Shown here one piece after another: positions 8,392 through 18,329 of a stretch of 64,000 nt of DNA. Within the stretch, counting starts at the first letter, position 1; each line of letters opens with the position of its first letter. The notes under the pieces were generated by a model. It saw only the letters and a list, made by a program, of their open reading frames with translations, was not told the DNA's origin and did no database searches. Made by a program: the position numbers and the translations under genes. The stretch comes from Saccharopolyspora elongata. GTDB lineage: Bacteria; Actinomycetota; Actinomycetes; Mycobacteriales; Pseudonocardiaceae. The stretch is from positions 118,410-182,409 of the forward strand of contig NZ_SMKW01000008.1 of NCBI RefSeq assembly GCF_004348985.1. The letters are read 5' to 3'.

Positions 8392-9471
8392 TCACAGCCA
8401 CTTGTTCCGCCGGAAGATCTTGAAGAGGACCATGCAGGCGCCGAGCATCACCATGAGGGCCAGGGGGTACCCGAAGGTCCAATTCGTCTCGGGCATGAAG
8501 TCGAAGTTCATGCCGTAGATCCCGGCGATCATGGTCGGTGTCGAGACGATCGCGACCCACGCCGAGATCTTGCGCATGTCGGTGTTCTGCTGGAGCGTGA
8601 TCTTGGCCAGTGTCGCGTCCACCAGGGTGGTCAGCAGCTCGTCGAAGGCCCCCACCATCTCGGACACCCTCGCCAGGTGGTCCTCGACGTTGCGGAAGTA
8701 GGACCGCACCTCGTCGGCGACCATCGGCGTGTAGCCCTCGGCGAGCCGCTGCATCGGCTTGGTCAGCGGCTGCACCGCGCGGCGCAGCTCCATGACTTCG
8801 CGCTTCATCAGGTAGATGTGCTCGGCGTCGATCTTGGTGCCCGGCTCGAAGACCTCGGCCTCGATCTCGTCGATGTCGTCCTGGATGGCCTCGGTGACCT
8901 CCAGGTACGTGTCCACCACGTGGTCGGCGACGCCGTGCAGCACCGCCGACGGGCCCAGCGCGAGCTGCTCCGGGTCGGCCTCCAGCTGGCTGCGCACCTC
9001 GGCCAGCCCCGCGTGCTTGCCGTGCCGCACCGTGATGACGAAGTCGCGGCCAAGGAACACCATCAGCTCGCCGGTGTCGACGATCTCGCTGGTCGCCGAC
9101 CGCGTCTCCGTGTCGGTGTAGCGGACCGTCTTCAGCACCATGAACAACGTGTTGTCGTAGCGCTCCAGCTTCGGGCGCTGGTGCGCGTGCACGGCGTCCT
9201 CGACGGCCAGCTCGTGCAGGCCGAAGGTTTCGGCGATGCCGTTGATCTGCTCTTCGGTGGGCTCGTGCAGCCCGATCCAGACGAAGCCGGAACCGCGCCG
9301 CCGCACCTCCTCGATGGCGTCGGAGTGGTTCCACGAACCTTCGACGCGGCGTCCCTCGTCGTAGATCGCGCAGTCGACGACGTACGCGGAGACGGGGGCG
9401 GCGCTGCGGATGAGCGGCTGGGGCGCGCGGTTGTTCCGGTTGCGCAGGCCGAGCGAGGGCAGGTTGGGCAC
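8392..9471 (-). CDS. corA: magnesium/cobalt transporter CorA
   Basis: This 359-residue CorA has the signature GMN in AGIYGMNFDFMPETNW, between the two C-terminal helices that form the pentameric pore. The long N-terminal cytoplasmic domain (about residues 1-295) includes the funnel helix region. GTG 9471 is chosen because GGAGG lies five bases upstream and the protein then begins VPNLPSLGLRNRNN; the frame remains open further upstream but with Pro/Arg-rich non-family sequence. In M. tuberculosis corA also lies near the LpqY-SugABC genes. No Mg2+ riboswitch structure was evident before it. Confidence 0.93.
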   Translation of the reverse strand: MPNLPSLGLRNRNNRAPQPLIRSAAPVSAYVVDCAIYDEGRRVEGSWNHSDAIEEVRRRGSGFVWIGLHEPTEEQINGIAETFGLHELAVEDAVHAHQRPKLERYDNTLFMVLKTVRYTDTETRSATSEIVDTGELMVFLGRDFVITVRHGKHAGLAEVRSQLEADPEQLALGPSAVLHGVADHVVDTYLEVTEAIQDDIDEIEAEVFEPGTKIDAEHIYLMKREVMELRRAVQPLTKPMQRLAEGYTPMVADEVRSYFRNVEDHLARVSEMVGAFDELLTTLVDATLAKITLQQNTDMRKISAWVAIVSTPTMIAGIYGMNFDFMPETNWTFGYPLALMVMLGACMVLFKIFRRNKWL

Positions 9472-9925
9472 GGCGACCTCCAAGGTCCGGGCGCAGCTCC
9501 CCGGCGGACGGGGCTCCGGGTGAGAGCTGCGTGGGTGGCGTGCTTCGCGGGCTCCGCCCGCTGCTCGCGCATCCCTGCCGGCCCTGACGGGCGAAGGCCT
9601 AGCGGCTGGCCCTTCCGGCGGGGACGCTGTTGGTACTGCACGGAAGCGCGCTATCGGCACTGCTGTCCACGATCCCTCACCTCCAGAAGGTCATCCACCG
9701 ATGCGGTGGTCATGAGTCAGCCAACCCGACACGATACTCCGTCCGAGTGGACCGATGGCAACGGCTCGCATTCGAGGTCACAACCCGCCGGAACCGCAAT
9801 GCATGAAACGGGTGAATTGGGCGGAATGGGTGAATCGCATTCGGATCCGTGTTCGACCCGAACCCCGCCTCTCGACGGGTTGTGACGGGACGCCACGACG
9901 GCCTTCCCTGCTCGTATTTCAGCCA
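9472..9925. other. 454-base gap before corA, no gene seen
   Basis: No frame here has both a ribosome site and plausible coding sequence. The part next to corA (9500-9650) is very GC-rich and may be leader or degenerate repeat. CCACCG and CGGTGG form a small inverted repeat near 9694-9708. The corA promoter presumably lies here but I could not pick it out. Confidence 0.5.
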
Positions 9926-10354
9926 TCACTCGTTGCGGGGTAAACTATTCCAAGAGCGCAGGATCTCGGCGAGGCCTTCGGTCAGCGCCCCGTCGCGGTC
10001 CAGTGTGGCGAAAGTCGCACTGTCCGCCCAGATCGCATCGGCGGCGTCGTCACCAGCGGAAAGCTCCTGTTCGTTACTCCAGCAGGAGTAATCCAGGATC
10101 TCGTAGGTGCCGTGCGCCGCGGGCCGGAAGATTCGGCCGACGAGCTCACCGACGGTGACGGAGAGTCCCGTTTCTTCGCGGACTTCGCGCTGTACCGCCG
10201 AATGGTCGGTCTCGCCGGGCTCGACTCGGCCACCCGGTAGGGACCACTTCCCCTTCCCGGGTTCATGTGCACGTTTGACCAGCAGCAACCGGCCGTCCGG
10301 GTGGTGAATTATCGCGCCGACGCAGCGGATCACAGGATTCTCCGATACGATCAT
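9926..10354 (-). CDS. Nudix hydrolase (MutT-like)
   Basis: This 142-residue protein carries the Nudix box GGRVEPGETDHSAVQREVRE with EETGL following, which binds the metal that cleaves nucleoside diphosphate-linked substrates. The start is placed at ATG 10354, giving MIVSENPVIRCVGAIIHHP as the first strand of the fold. No Shine-Dalgarno is seen. TACCCT (10363-10368 on the complement) lies eight bases before the ATG, consistent with a leaderless transcript. The substrate cannot be told from sequence; dNTP sanitation or sugar-nucleotide hydrolysis are both common in the family. Confidence 0.85.
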   Translation of the reverse strand: MIVSENPVIRCVGAIIHHPDGRLLLVKRAHEPGKGKWSLPGGRVEPGETDHSAVQREVREETGLSVTVGELVGRIFRPAAHGTYEILDYSCWSNEQELSAGDDAADAIWADSATFATLDRDGALTEGLAEILRSWNSLPRNE

Positions 10355-10402
10355 CGCCACGGAGGGTAGTTGATCCGGGGCTGCCCGGAAACGACTGACC
10401 CA

Positions 10403-10445
10403 AGTGCGGTACAAAGCTGCCGTAAAGCGGCGGAGTGCGGTACAA
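10403..10445 (+). repeat. pair of 12-bp direct repeats upstream of a small gene
   Basis: AGTGCGGTACAA occurs at 10403-10414 and again at 10434-10445, 31 bases apart start to start (about three helical turns). They lie 55-97 bases before GTG 10500. Such spacing suits a factor binding one DNA face, but no regulator is identified. Confidence 0.45.
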
Positions 10446-10499
10446 CGGATCAGCAGGCGCCTGCGCTACTCAAGGGCATTTCGGACGGGGTGCGTCACA

Positions 10500-10661
10500 G
10501 TGAACATGAAGAAAATCCTCACGTGGGCCGGAGTTGCTTTCCTCCTGTTCTTCCTGTTTTCCGCGCCAGTGGAAGCCAGCGGTGTCATCAACGGCATCCT
10601 GGGCAGTCTCCGGGGAGCAGCTGAGGCCGTCATCACCTTCATGCAGAACCTCTTCCAGTAA
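10500..10661 (+). CDS. small exported protein (53 aa)
   Basis: The frame from GTG 10500 encodes VNMKKILTWAGVAFLLFFLF followed by SAPVEASG, a textbook signal peptide or membrane anchor, and then a short amphipathic helix ending ITFMQNLFQ. An internal ATG at 10506 is an alternative start. It ends 26 bases before the PH-domain gene on the same strand, and the two are probably one operon. Small proteins of this sort beside PH-domain genes are common in actinobacteria, but the function is unknown. The mature part would be only about 25-30 residues. Confidence 0.65.
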   Translation: MNMKKILTWAGVAFLLFFLFSAPVEASGVINGILGSLRGAAEAVITFMQNLFQ

Positions 10662-10687
10662 AGCGCGAGCCGCGGGAGGCGGGTGCC

Positions 10688-11260
10688 GTGTTCGCTCCAA
10701 GGGACCCCGACGAATACCTGCTGGACAGTGAACGCCGGGTGATCCGCGTTCGGCGTCACTGGGCGGTCCTGGTGTGGGACCTCTTCGAGGCGACCGGCTT
10801 GCTGGTGGGTCTGGTGATGGTGTCCTACCTGGTGCCCGAGGGCAGCGGTGGGCTGGTCCAGAACATCCTCTGGTACGTGGGGCTGATCATCCTGATCCGC
10901 TTCGCGTACCAGGTGCTGGACTGGTACGTGGAACGCATCGTCGTGACCGACAAGCGGTTCCTGATCACCACCGGCATCTTCACCACCAACGTGGCGATGA
11001 TGCCGATCACCAAGGTCACGGACCTGACGTTCGCTCGCACGCTGATGGGCCGTCTCTTCGGGTACGGCACTCTCGTGGTCGAGTCGGCCGGTCAGATCCA
11101 GGCCCTGAACCGCATCGACTACGTGCCGAACCCGACCGAGGTCGAGGACGCGATCTCGGCGCTCGTCTTCGGTGACAAGAAGGGCCAGCAGCAGGACCGC
11201 TTCTCCATGCTCAAGGCGCGGCGCGCCGCGGTGGGCAAGCGGAAAGCGGCGAAGCTCTGA
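10688..11260 (+). CDS. membrane protein with bacterial PH domain
   Basis: This 190-residue protein has two N-terminal membrane helices (about residues 25-45 and 55-75) and then a bacterial pleckstrin-homology domain. The landmark is VERIVVTDKRFLITTGIFTT, followed by MMPITKVTDLTFARTLMGRL and the strand GYGTLVVESAG. The C-terminus is basic. The start is GTG 10688 after a GGGAGG site. Family members act at the membrane and are often linked to envelope stability, without a defined reaction. It probably forms an operon with the preceding small exported protein. Confidence 0.85.
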   Translation: MFAPRDPDEYLLDSERRVIRVRRHWAVLVWDLFEATGLLVGLVMVSYLVPEGSGGLVQNILWYVGLIILIRFAYQVLDWYVERIVVTDKRFLITTGIFTTNVAMMPITKVTDLTFARTLMGRLFGYGTLVVESAGQIQALNRIDYVPNPTEVEDAISALVFGDKKGQQQDRFSMLKARRAAVGKRKAAKL

Positions 11261-11351
11261 CCGATCCGGTCGGCCCGGCGCGGCAGCGCCCGGGTCGGCC
11301 GGACGGGTGTTGGTTCGGCCCGCGGTCGGACCATCGGTCACACTGGTGGGT

Positions 11352-12224
11352 GTGCGAATCGACCTGCACACGCATTCCACCGAGTCCGACGGGACCGATA
11401 CGCCGGCAGAGCTGGTGGCGACGGCGCTCGCCGCCGGCCTGGACGCGATCGCGATCACCGACCACGACACCACCGCGGGATGGGCGGCGGCCGAGCGGGC
11501 CGTGCGCGATCTCGCGGAGCCCGGCCGGTTCCGGCTGGTACCGGGCGCCGAGCTGTCGTGCTCGTGCCCGGGCGAGGACGGTCGGAACATCACCGTGCAC
11601 CTGCTGGCGTACCTGTTCGACCCGAACTCCACCGCGCTCGTGCGGGAGCAGTCGCGGCTGCGCGCTGAGCGCCGGGAGCGGCTCTACCAGATGGCGCAGC
11701 ACATGGCCGCCGATGGTTTTCCGGTCGACCCGGACGAGCTCATGGCCGGCCTGCCGCCCGACTCGCCGGGCGGGCGCCCGCACCTGGCCCGCGCGCTCGT
11801 CAACGCCGGGACGGTCGCGAGCGTCGACGAGGCCTTCGCCAAGTACCTCGGCGGCCGCGGCAGCTACTACCTCCCGCGCACCGACACGCCCGTGCACCGT
11901 GCGATCGAGATGATCGCCGAGGCCGGTGGCGCGACGGTGCTGGCGCACCCCTTCGCGACCGCGCGGGGGCCGATCGTGACCGCCGACATCGTGGCCGAGC
12001 TCGCCGGGATCGGGCTCGCCGGGATCGAGATCGACCACCCCGACCACGACGCCGAGACCCGGACGCGGCTGCGCGGGCTGGCCGCCGAGCTGGATCTGAT
12101 CCCCACCGGCAGCAGCGACTACCACGGCACCAACAAGACGATCCGGATCGGCCAGGAGACGACTCCGCCCGACTCGTTGGACCGGCTGGTGGAGCGGTGC
12201 AGCGGCAGCAAGGTCATCGGCTGA
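11352..12224 (+). CDS. PHP-domain metal-dependent phosphoesterase
   Basis: The 290-residue product begins with the PHP motif RIDLHTHSTESDGT, followed by IAITDHDTTAGW, GAELSCS, and TVLAHPFA; SSDYHG near the C-terminus completes the metal site. This is the YciV/TrpH-like PHP group, whose studied members are 5'-3' exonucleases acting on short RNA/DNA or 3',5'-bisphosphate nucleotides. GTG 11352 immediately precedes the first conserved strand. It lies just upstream of a Cas4/RecB-like nuclease, so nucleic-acid processing is a reasonable theme, although the two are separated by 47 bases with a separate promoter-like hexamer. Confidence 0.85.
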   Translation: MRIDLHTHSTESDGTDTPAELVATALAAGLDAIAITDHDTTAGWAAAERAVRDLAEPGRFRLVPGAELSCSCPGEDGRNITVHLLAYLFDPNSTALVREQSRLRAERRERLYQMAQHMAADGFPVDPDELMAGLPPDSPGGRPHLARALVNAGTVASVDEAFAKYLGGRGSYYLPRTDTPVHRAIEMIAEAGGATVLAHPFATARGPIVTADIVAELAGIGLAGIEIDHPDHDAETRTRLRGLAAELDLIPTGSSDYHGTNKTIRIGQETTPPDSLDRLVERCSGSKVIG

Positions 12225-12271
12225 TCGTGGCGGAACGGCCGGGTAGCGGGAAAACTGCGTACTGTGGGGGC

Positions 12272-13105
12272 GTGCAGGGGCAGCTCGGTCTAGAAGGAAT
12301 TCCCAGCAAGCTGGTGCGGGTCACGCCGGCCAGGCTCGCGACCTGGGCGACGTGCCCCCGGAAGTACCGCATGACGTACCTGGACCGGCCGGCACCCTCG
12401 CGCGCCGGTGCTTGGGCGAACGCCACGTTGGGCGCCGTCGTGCACAACGCTCTGCGCGCGTACTTCGAGCTGCGAGCGGATCAGCGCAGCCCGGAGCGCG
12501 CCGCCACGTTGGTGCGCGAGTACTGGAAGTCCGACGGCTTCGCGAGCCCGGAGCAGGCGGGCGACTACCGGCGCCGAGCGCAGGAGTGGGTCGGCTCGTA
12601 CGTCGAGCAGCTGGCGCCCGACGCCGTGCCGCTCGCGGTCGAGCGTTGGGTGTCCGCGCCGATGGGGTCGATCATCGCCGAGGGGAGGGTGGACCGGATC
12701 GACGACCGGCATGGCGAAATCGTCGTCGTCGACTACAAGACCGGGCGGCACGGACTGCGCGTCGACGATGCGCGGCAGTCGCTGGCGCTCGGACTGTACG
12801 CGTTGGCAGCGCGCAAGACCCTGCGCCGGCCGTGCTGGCGGGTCGAGCTGCACCACTTGCCGACCGGGACCGTCGCGGGTTGGGATCACACCGCGGAATC
12901 GCTCGCCGCGCTGCAGGATCGCGCCGAGCAGCTCGCCGGGGAACTCCAGGCCGCGACCGACGAGTTCGAGCTCGGTGCCGATCCGCAGGCGATGTTCCCG
13001 GTGCGAACCGGACCGCACTGCTCGTGGTGCGACTTCCGGGCGCATTGCGAGGAGGGCCGGCAGGCGGCGCCGAGCCTGCCCCCGTGGGCTTTGCTGGGAG
13101 ATTGA
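12272..13105 (+). CDS. RecB/Cas4-like PD-(D/E)XK nuclease with iron-sulfur cysteines
   Basis: This 277-residue protein has the RecB/Cas4 nuclease pattern: a histidine in LGAVVHNAL, aspartate in AEGRVDRIDD, the core VVDYKTGRHG, and Gln/Tyr in RQSLALGLYALA. Four cysteines, Cys28 in WATCPRKY and three in HCSWCDFRAHC near the C-terminus, match the [4Fe-4S] clamp of Cas4 and AddB nucleases. There is no helicase domain and no CRISPR array or cas1/cas2 nearby. Rv2119 of M. tuberculosis is a similar stand-alone protein (from memory). GTG 12272 follows TACTGT by six bases with no ribosome site, suggesting a leaderless mRNA. DNA repair is the likely role. Confidence 0.85.
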   Translation: MQGQLGLEGIPSKLVRVTPARLATWATCPRKYRMTYLDRPAPSRAGAWANATLGAVVHNALRAYFELRADQRSPERAATLVREYWKSDGFASPEQAGDYRRRAQEWVGSYVEQLAPDAVPLAVERWVSAPMGSIIAEGRVDRIDDRHGEIVVVDYKTGRHGLRVDDARQSLALGLYALAARKTLRRPCWRVELHHLPTGTVAGWDHTAESLAALQDRAEQLAGELQAATDEFELGADPQAMFPVRTGPHCSWCDFRAHCEEGRQAAPSLPPWALLGD

Positions 13106-13110
13106 CGAGC

Positions 13111-13527
13111 ATGCGACCTGAGGACGGGCCGATGCGCACACCCGCTTCGCAACGACCGCGGCCGCCCCGAACGCGGCGCCTGCCGGGATCCGACGAGCTG
13201 CCGCCGCAGCGACCACGCGGTCGGCATTCGCTGAGCCGGCCGACGCCGCCCAGCCGGGCCGGTTCCGCGCTCCGCGGCCTCACCGGCGCGCTGGCGGCCG
13301 GCTTCCTGCTGCTCGCACTCGTGCTGGTGGTGGTGCAGTTCTGGGCGACGAACCAGGGGCAGGAAGGCCCCGGGCTGGCCGCGGTGATCGCTCAACTGGT
13401 GGCGTCGCTGATCGCCCTGATGCTGCAGGCGATCGCGGACCGGCGCAACGACGCGCGCGGCGGCTTGGCGGCCTGCGGCGTCCTCGTGGTCGTGTTCGGC
13501 TCGTTGTGGTTCTGGTGGTGGGCCTGA
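13111..13527 (+). CDS. hypothetical membrane protein with proline/arginine-rich N-terminus
   Basis: A 138-residue protein. The first 50 residues are rich in Pro and Arg (SQRPRPPRTRRLPG) and cytoplasmic in character. Three hydrophobic segments follow: GALAAGFLLLALVLVVVQFW, a second around LAAVIAQLVASLIALMLQAI, and a C-terminal one ending in LWFWWWA. ATG 13111 is five bases after the nuclease stop codon, so the genes are probably co-transcribed and translationally coupled. No catalytic motif is seen. It may anchor or partner the preceding nuclease, but that is only suggested by position. Confidence 0.6.
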   Translation: MRPEDGPMRTPASQRPRPPRTRRLPGSDELPPQRPRGRHSLSRPTPPSRAGSALRGLTGALAAGFLLLALVLVVVQFWATNQGQEGPGLAAVIAQLVASLIALMLQAIADRRNDARGGLAACGVLVVVFGSLWFWWWA

Positions 13528-13576
13528 CGGGCGGCCGTATTCCCGTTGGGGGACAAGGACTTTTCGCGCCGCCGGT

Positions 13577-14779
13577 TCAGCGCAGGGCGACGAGCGCGTC
13601 GCCGCGCTGTTCCAGGAGAACCGGGCCCACCGCGTTGAGCTGGACCGGGCCGGTGTAGCCGGCGCGGTCCACCGGGATCACCCGCTCGCGGTTGCCGGTC
13701 AGTGCGTCCAGGACCGCCAGGCCCTCGGTCACCGGTACCAGCAGCTTCCCGCCGAATCCGACGCCCGGGCCGAGCGTGTCCGGCGTAGTCCACAGTGGAG
13801 CGAGGGTCTCCGGGTCCAGCGCGACCGTGTCGGTGCCGGTGTGCCAGTAGATCCGGCCGCCCTTCGAGGTCGACTCGACCTGCACGTTCGCCCGGAGGTC
13901 GGGAGTGCCGACGCGCACCGGGAAGGTGTTCTCCACCGCGCCGTCGTTGTTGTAGACCACGACCTCGGAGCGGTCCCGGAGGACCACCGCGACGTGCTTG
14001 TCGTTGACCGCGATGACCCCCGCCGACTCGCTGCCGAGGACGACGCTGAAGATCTCCTCCGGCTTCTCGTCCTCCTCGGGGTGGGCCTTCAGAACAGTGA
14101 TCCGGCCCTGCTCGCGGGGGCACGCCTCGACGGCCCCCACCCGCTCGTCCCCCACCGCGATCGAGGAGTAGGTGCAGTCCGGGCGCTTCATGTTGTTGTC
14201 CGGGTTCTTCACCGCGGGTGGCATGCCGAACTGCTGGGTGCGCACCAGGTCCGAGCGCCAGGACTCGAAGGAGCTCTTCCCGGTGGCCGTCACGTAGGTG
14301 CCGTCGCCGAGCAGCTGGGTGCCGAACTCGGCGTCGGCATTGCGCTGCGGCCCGCGCACCCCGGTGGCCCCGCGCAGCGAGGTGACCTCGCTGCAGTTCT
14401 CGGACTTGCGGTAGACCGCGATCGCGCGGTTCCACTCCGCGCCGACCGTGCACAGTGGAATGTCGCGGGCGTAGCGCCAGACGACCTGACCGGTCAGCGG
14501 GTCGTGGCCGCTCACCTCGTTGCCCGCCCCGGTGACCACTCCGGCCCCGGCGACGACCGGCACCGGAGTGACCGGGCTGGTCGCGCGCCATGCCTCGGAC
14601 AGCGTCTCGGGCACGGCGGTTGCTGCGGGAAGTTCCGGAATCGGCTGGGCGGCGGGTTCGGACACGGTGGCGCGCGCATCGCTGTTGAACCAGAGCACGG
14701 CGCTACCGGCGAGCACGGCCCCGACGATCAGCGCCACCACGGCGAGGTCGGTTCTCGTGCGCCGCTCCGGCCGGACCAC
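13577..14779 (-). CDS. membrane-anchored PQQ-like beta-propeller protein (Rv3212-like)
   Basis: This 400-residue protein has a short basic N-terminus, one membrane helix (LAVVALIVGAVLAGSAVLWF) and a long extracytoplasmic part with repeated beta-propeller strands of the PQQ-binding type, for example GHDPLTGQVVWRYARD and VALDPETLAPLWTTPDTLG. GTG 14779 is preferred to 14785 because GAGGAG then sits at normal spacing. It lies head to tail downstream of the rhlE-like helicase, the same neighbour relation as Rv3212 and Rv3211 in M. tuberculosis. No cofactor or enzyme activity can be assigned; a scaffold or sensor role outside the membrane is possible. Confidence 0.75.
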   Translation of the reverse strand: MVRPERRTRTDLAVVALIVGAVLAGSAVLWFNSDARATVSEPAAQPIPELPAATAVPETLSEAWRATSPVTPVPVVAGAGVVTGAGNEVSGHDPLTGQVVWRYARDIPLCTVGAEWNRAIAVYRKSENCSEVTSLRGATGVRGPQRNADAEFGTQLLGDGTYVTATGKSSFESWRSDLVRTQQFGMPPAVKNPDNNMKRPDCTYSSIAVGDERVGAVEACPREQGRITVLKAHPEEDEKPEEIFSVVLGSESAGVIAVNDKHVAVVLRDRSEVVVYNNDGAVENTFPVRVGTPDLRANVQVESTSKGGRIYWHTGTDTVALDPETLAPLWTTPDTLGPGVGFGGKLLVPVTEGLAVLDALTGNRERVIPVDRAGYTGPVQLNAVGPVLLEQRGDALVALR

Positions 14780-14844
14780 AGTCACTCCTCGATCGCCTGG
14801 CTGTTCCTGCGCCGAGCTTAGAGCCTGTCGCCGGACTCGCCTTG

Positions 14845-14888
14845 CGTGGCGGTGCGGGTGGCGGCCCCTGCAGGAGTTGCGGACGCCG
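14845..14888. repeat. degenerate interspersed element, partial copy 1
   Basis: CGTGGCGGTGCGGGTGGCGG and the following 25 bases match 36671-36715 at roughly 85 percent by eye. A more diverged copy lies at 17777-17910. It sits in the gap between rhlE and the beta-propeller gene. Confidence 0.55.
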
Positions 14889-14936
14889 CCTGGAGTTCGA
14901 CCCGCGAGCCTCCCGGCTCACGGGTCTCGCCTGCTG

Positions 14937-16640
<1,704 letters not shown>

Positions 16641-17089
16641 AATGATCGCCTCTCTCGGTACCTGCGCGCATGCGTCCCGGTTCGGGCCGATCCGTGGCGA
16701 CGTCCTCCCGGCACGGCGGCTCGCTGCTCGCGGCCGCTCTTCGTGCTCGTGGTCACCGACGTGATGGTGCGCGCCCTTGTTCGCTCAGCGGCTGAGCCGC
16801 TGTTGGTTCGTTCTTCTCGGCGTCGCGTGCGCCAAGGCCGACGAGCGATTTCGCTCGGGCCGCGTACACGCAGGCTGTGGTCCCGGGGGCCGTCCCGCTC
16901 GGACGGGAGTCGCCCAGACCGTGACGTTCGGGGAGCCAGCACCGCGGTCTTCACGACCGGGTCGCCGGCTGTGCCGCCGACTGTGCCGTCGGACGCCGAT
17001 GCTCCTCCGAGGTCCGAGGATACCTGTTGGTCGGCCGTTCTCACCGTGGCGCGTATAACTCGGGCGTGCCGCCGGTTAGGCTCGCAGCC
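16641..17089. other. 449-base divergent gap, no gene seen
   Basis: This lies between rhlE (leftward) and the ferritin-like gene (rightward). It holds a perfect short hairpin (CAGCGGC/GCCGCTG, 16786-16802) and, next to the rightward gene, TAGGCT at 17077-17082. The long rhlE leader could be regulatory, as cold-shock leaders of RNA helicases often are, but I see no recognisable element. Confidence 0.5.
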
Positions 17090-17764
17090 ATGAACGAGGC
17101 TGACCAGCGCGGTGAAAGTGACGAGCGTTACTCCGAAGGTGTCGTGGATCTGCTCGCGGCGCTGGCCTTCGGAGAGCTGTCGGCCTTCGACCGGCTCGCC
17201 GAGGACGCGCGCACCGCACCCACGCTGACCGGCCGCGCGGCGCTGGCCAGCATGGCGGCCGCGGAGATCGGCCACTACCGGCAGCTGGAGGAGCACCTGG
17301 CGGGCCGTGGGGTGGCGGTCGACGAGGTCATGCAGCCGTTCGTGGCTCCGTTCGAGGCGTTCAATGAGTCCACCGCGCCGCATTCGTGGCTGGAATCACT
17401 GGTCAAGGCCTACGTCGGCGACGGGCTGGCGGCCGATTTCTACCGCGAGGTCGCGGAGTGGTTGGACCCCGCCACGCGGGAGCTGGTGCTGACCGTGCTC
17501 GCCGACACCGGCCACTCGGCGTTCGCCGAACGCGAGGTGCAGGCGGCCTGCGAGGACGACCGCAAGCTGCGGGACAAGCTGACGCTGTGGGGACGGCGAC
17601 TGCTGGGCGAGGCGATGACGCAGGCGCAGCGGGTGGTCGCCGAGCGCGACGCGCTGGCGGAGCTGATCATCAAGGGCTCGGGCGACCTCACCGGCATCGC
17701 GGCGATGTTCCGGAGGTTGCAGAACAACCACACCAAGCGGATGGCCCGCCTGGGCCTGGGCTGA
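17090..17764 (+). CDS. ferritin-like di-iron fold protein (Rv3210c-like)
   Basis: A 224-residue helical protein of the ferritin-like superfamily related to MiaE-like hydroxylases. The four-helix pattern carries candidate metal ligands: Glu in [11 protein letters not shown], ExxH in [15 protein letters not shown], and ExxH-like positions later ([12 protein letters not shown]). It starts at ATG 17090 with no Shine-Dalgarno; TAGGCT ends seven bases before, so the mRNA is probably leaderless. It follows the helicase in the same neighbourhood as Rv3210c next to Rv3211. The substrate is unknown; tRNA hydroxylation is a family possibility, not demonstrated for this subgroup. Confidence 0.75.
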   Translation: MNEADQRGESDERYSEGVVDLLAALAFGELSAFDRLAEDARTAPTLTGRAALASMAAAEIGHYRQLEEHLAGRGVAVDEVMQPFVAPFEAFNESTAPHSWLESLVKAYVGDGLAADFYREVAEWLDPATRELVLTVLADTGHSAFAEREVQAACEDDRKLRDKLTLWGRRLLGEAMTQAQRVVAERDALAELIIKGSGDLTGIAAMFRRLQNNHTKRMARLGLG

Positions 17765-17776
17765 TGACCCGTTCCG

Positions 17777-17910
17777 GGCTCGTTTCGCGTGGCGGAGCGG
17801 GCGGCGAACGGATGACCGATACGACGCGTCGGCGCTGTCGTTGCCAGGCGACGCCTGAGAAACCCGCGGCGGTGCGAGCTGCGAAGGTGGGCTGAACGGC
17901 ACCGCCGCTG
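17777..17910. repeat. degenerate interspersed element, copy 2
   Basis: It begins GGCTCGTTTCGCGTGGCGG and ends near GGCACCGCCGCTG, mirroring the ends of the longer copy at 36660-36868. An internal block CTGAGAAACCCGCGGCGGTG is nearly identical to 36809-36828. It fills the gap between the ferritin-like gene and the DUF3107 gene. Confidence 0.55.
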
Positions 17911-18036
17911 CAAAGGCGAAACAGGTTCCCGGGCAGGACCTCGTTCGGTGGCGTCGCGAGGATCCGCCGATCAAGGCGGGACCTGGGATAGCCTTGCCAC
18001 ATCCCAACGGATTCGAGTGCTCAACGGAGGTTCGGC

Positions 18037-18264
18037 GTGGAGGTCAAGATCGGCGTCGTGGACAGCCCGCGCGAGCTGACGGTCGTCAGCGGACAGTCCC
18101 CGGAAGAGGTCGAGTCGCTGGTCGCCGACGCGCTGAAGAACGCAGAAGGCGTGCTGGCGCTGACCGACGAGAAGGGGCGGCGGATCATCGTCCCGTCGAC
18201 CAAGGTCGCCTACGTGGAGATCGGCCCGGCGACGCCGCCGCGCGTCGGCTTCGGCGTGAGCTGA
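18037..18264 (+). CDS. DUF3107 protein (Rv3208A/TB9.4-like)
   Basis: A 75-residue protein of the actinobacterial DUF3107 family. MEVKIGVVDSPRELTVVSG at the start, the SPEEVESLVADAL helix and the C-terminal VPSTKVAYVEIGP strand are the recognisable blocks. GTG 18037 follows GGAGG at good spacing. It is compact and acidic, and should be cytoplasmic. Its M. tuberculosis counterpart (Rv3208A, also called TB9.4) sits in the same neighbourhood. Function is unknown; no ligand motif is visible. A strong two-way terminator separates it from the convergent DUF4873 gene. Confidence 0.85.
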   Translation: MEVKIGVVDSPRELTVVSGQSPEEVESLVADALKNAEGVLALTDEKGRRIIVPSTKVAYVEIGPATPPRVGFGVS

Positions 18265-18277
18265 CCTGGGTTTTTCC

Positions 18278-18323
18278 GCGCGAGGGGCACCCCGGCCGAA
18301 CTCGGCCGAGGTGCCCCTCGCGC
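18278..18323. terminator. bidirectional terminator hairpin
   Basis: GCGCGAGGGGCACC (18278-18291) pairs perfectly with GGTGCCCCTCGCGC (18310-18323), with an inner CGGCCGA/TCGGCCG extension. TTTTT at 18271-18275 serves leftward transcripts. It lies between convergent genes. Confidence 0.75.
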
Positions 18324-18329
18324 TTTGCG

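Noticed and set aside
17811..17894. Possible 27-residue gene in the gap before DUF3107
   Set aside because: It falls inside a degenerate interspersed repeat and has no ribosome site.
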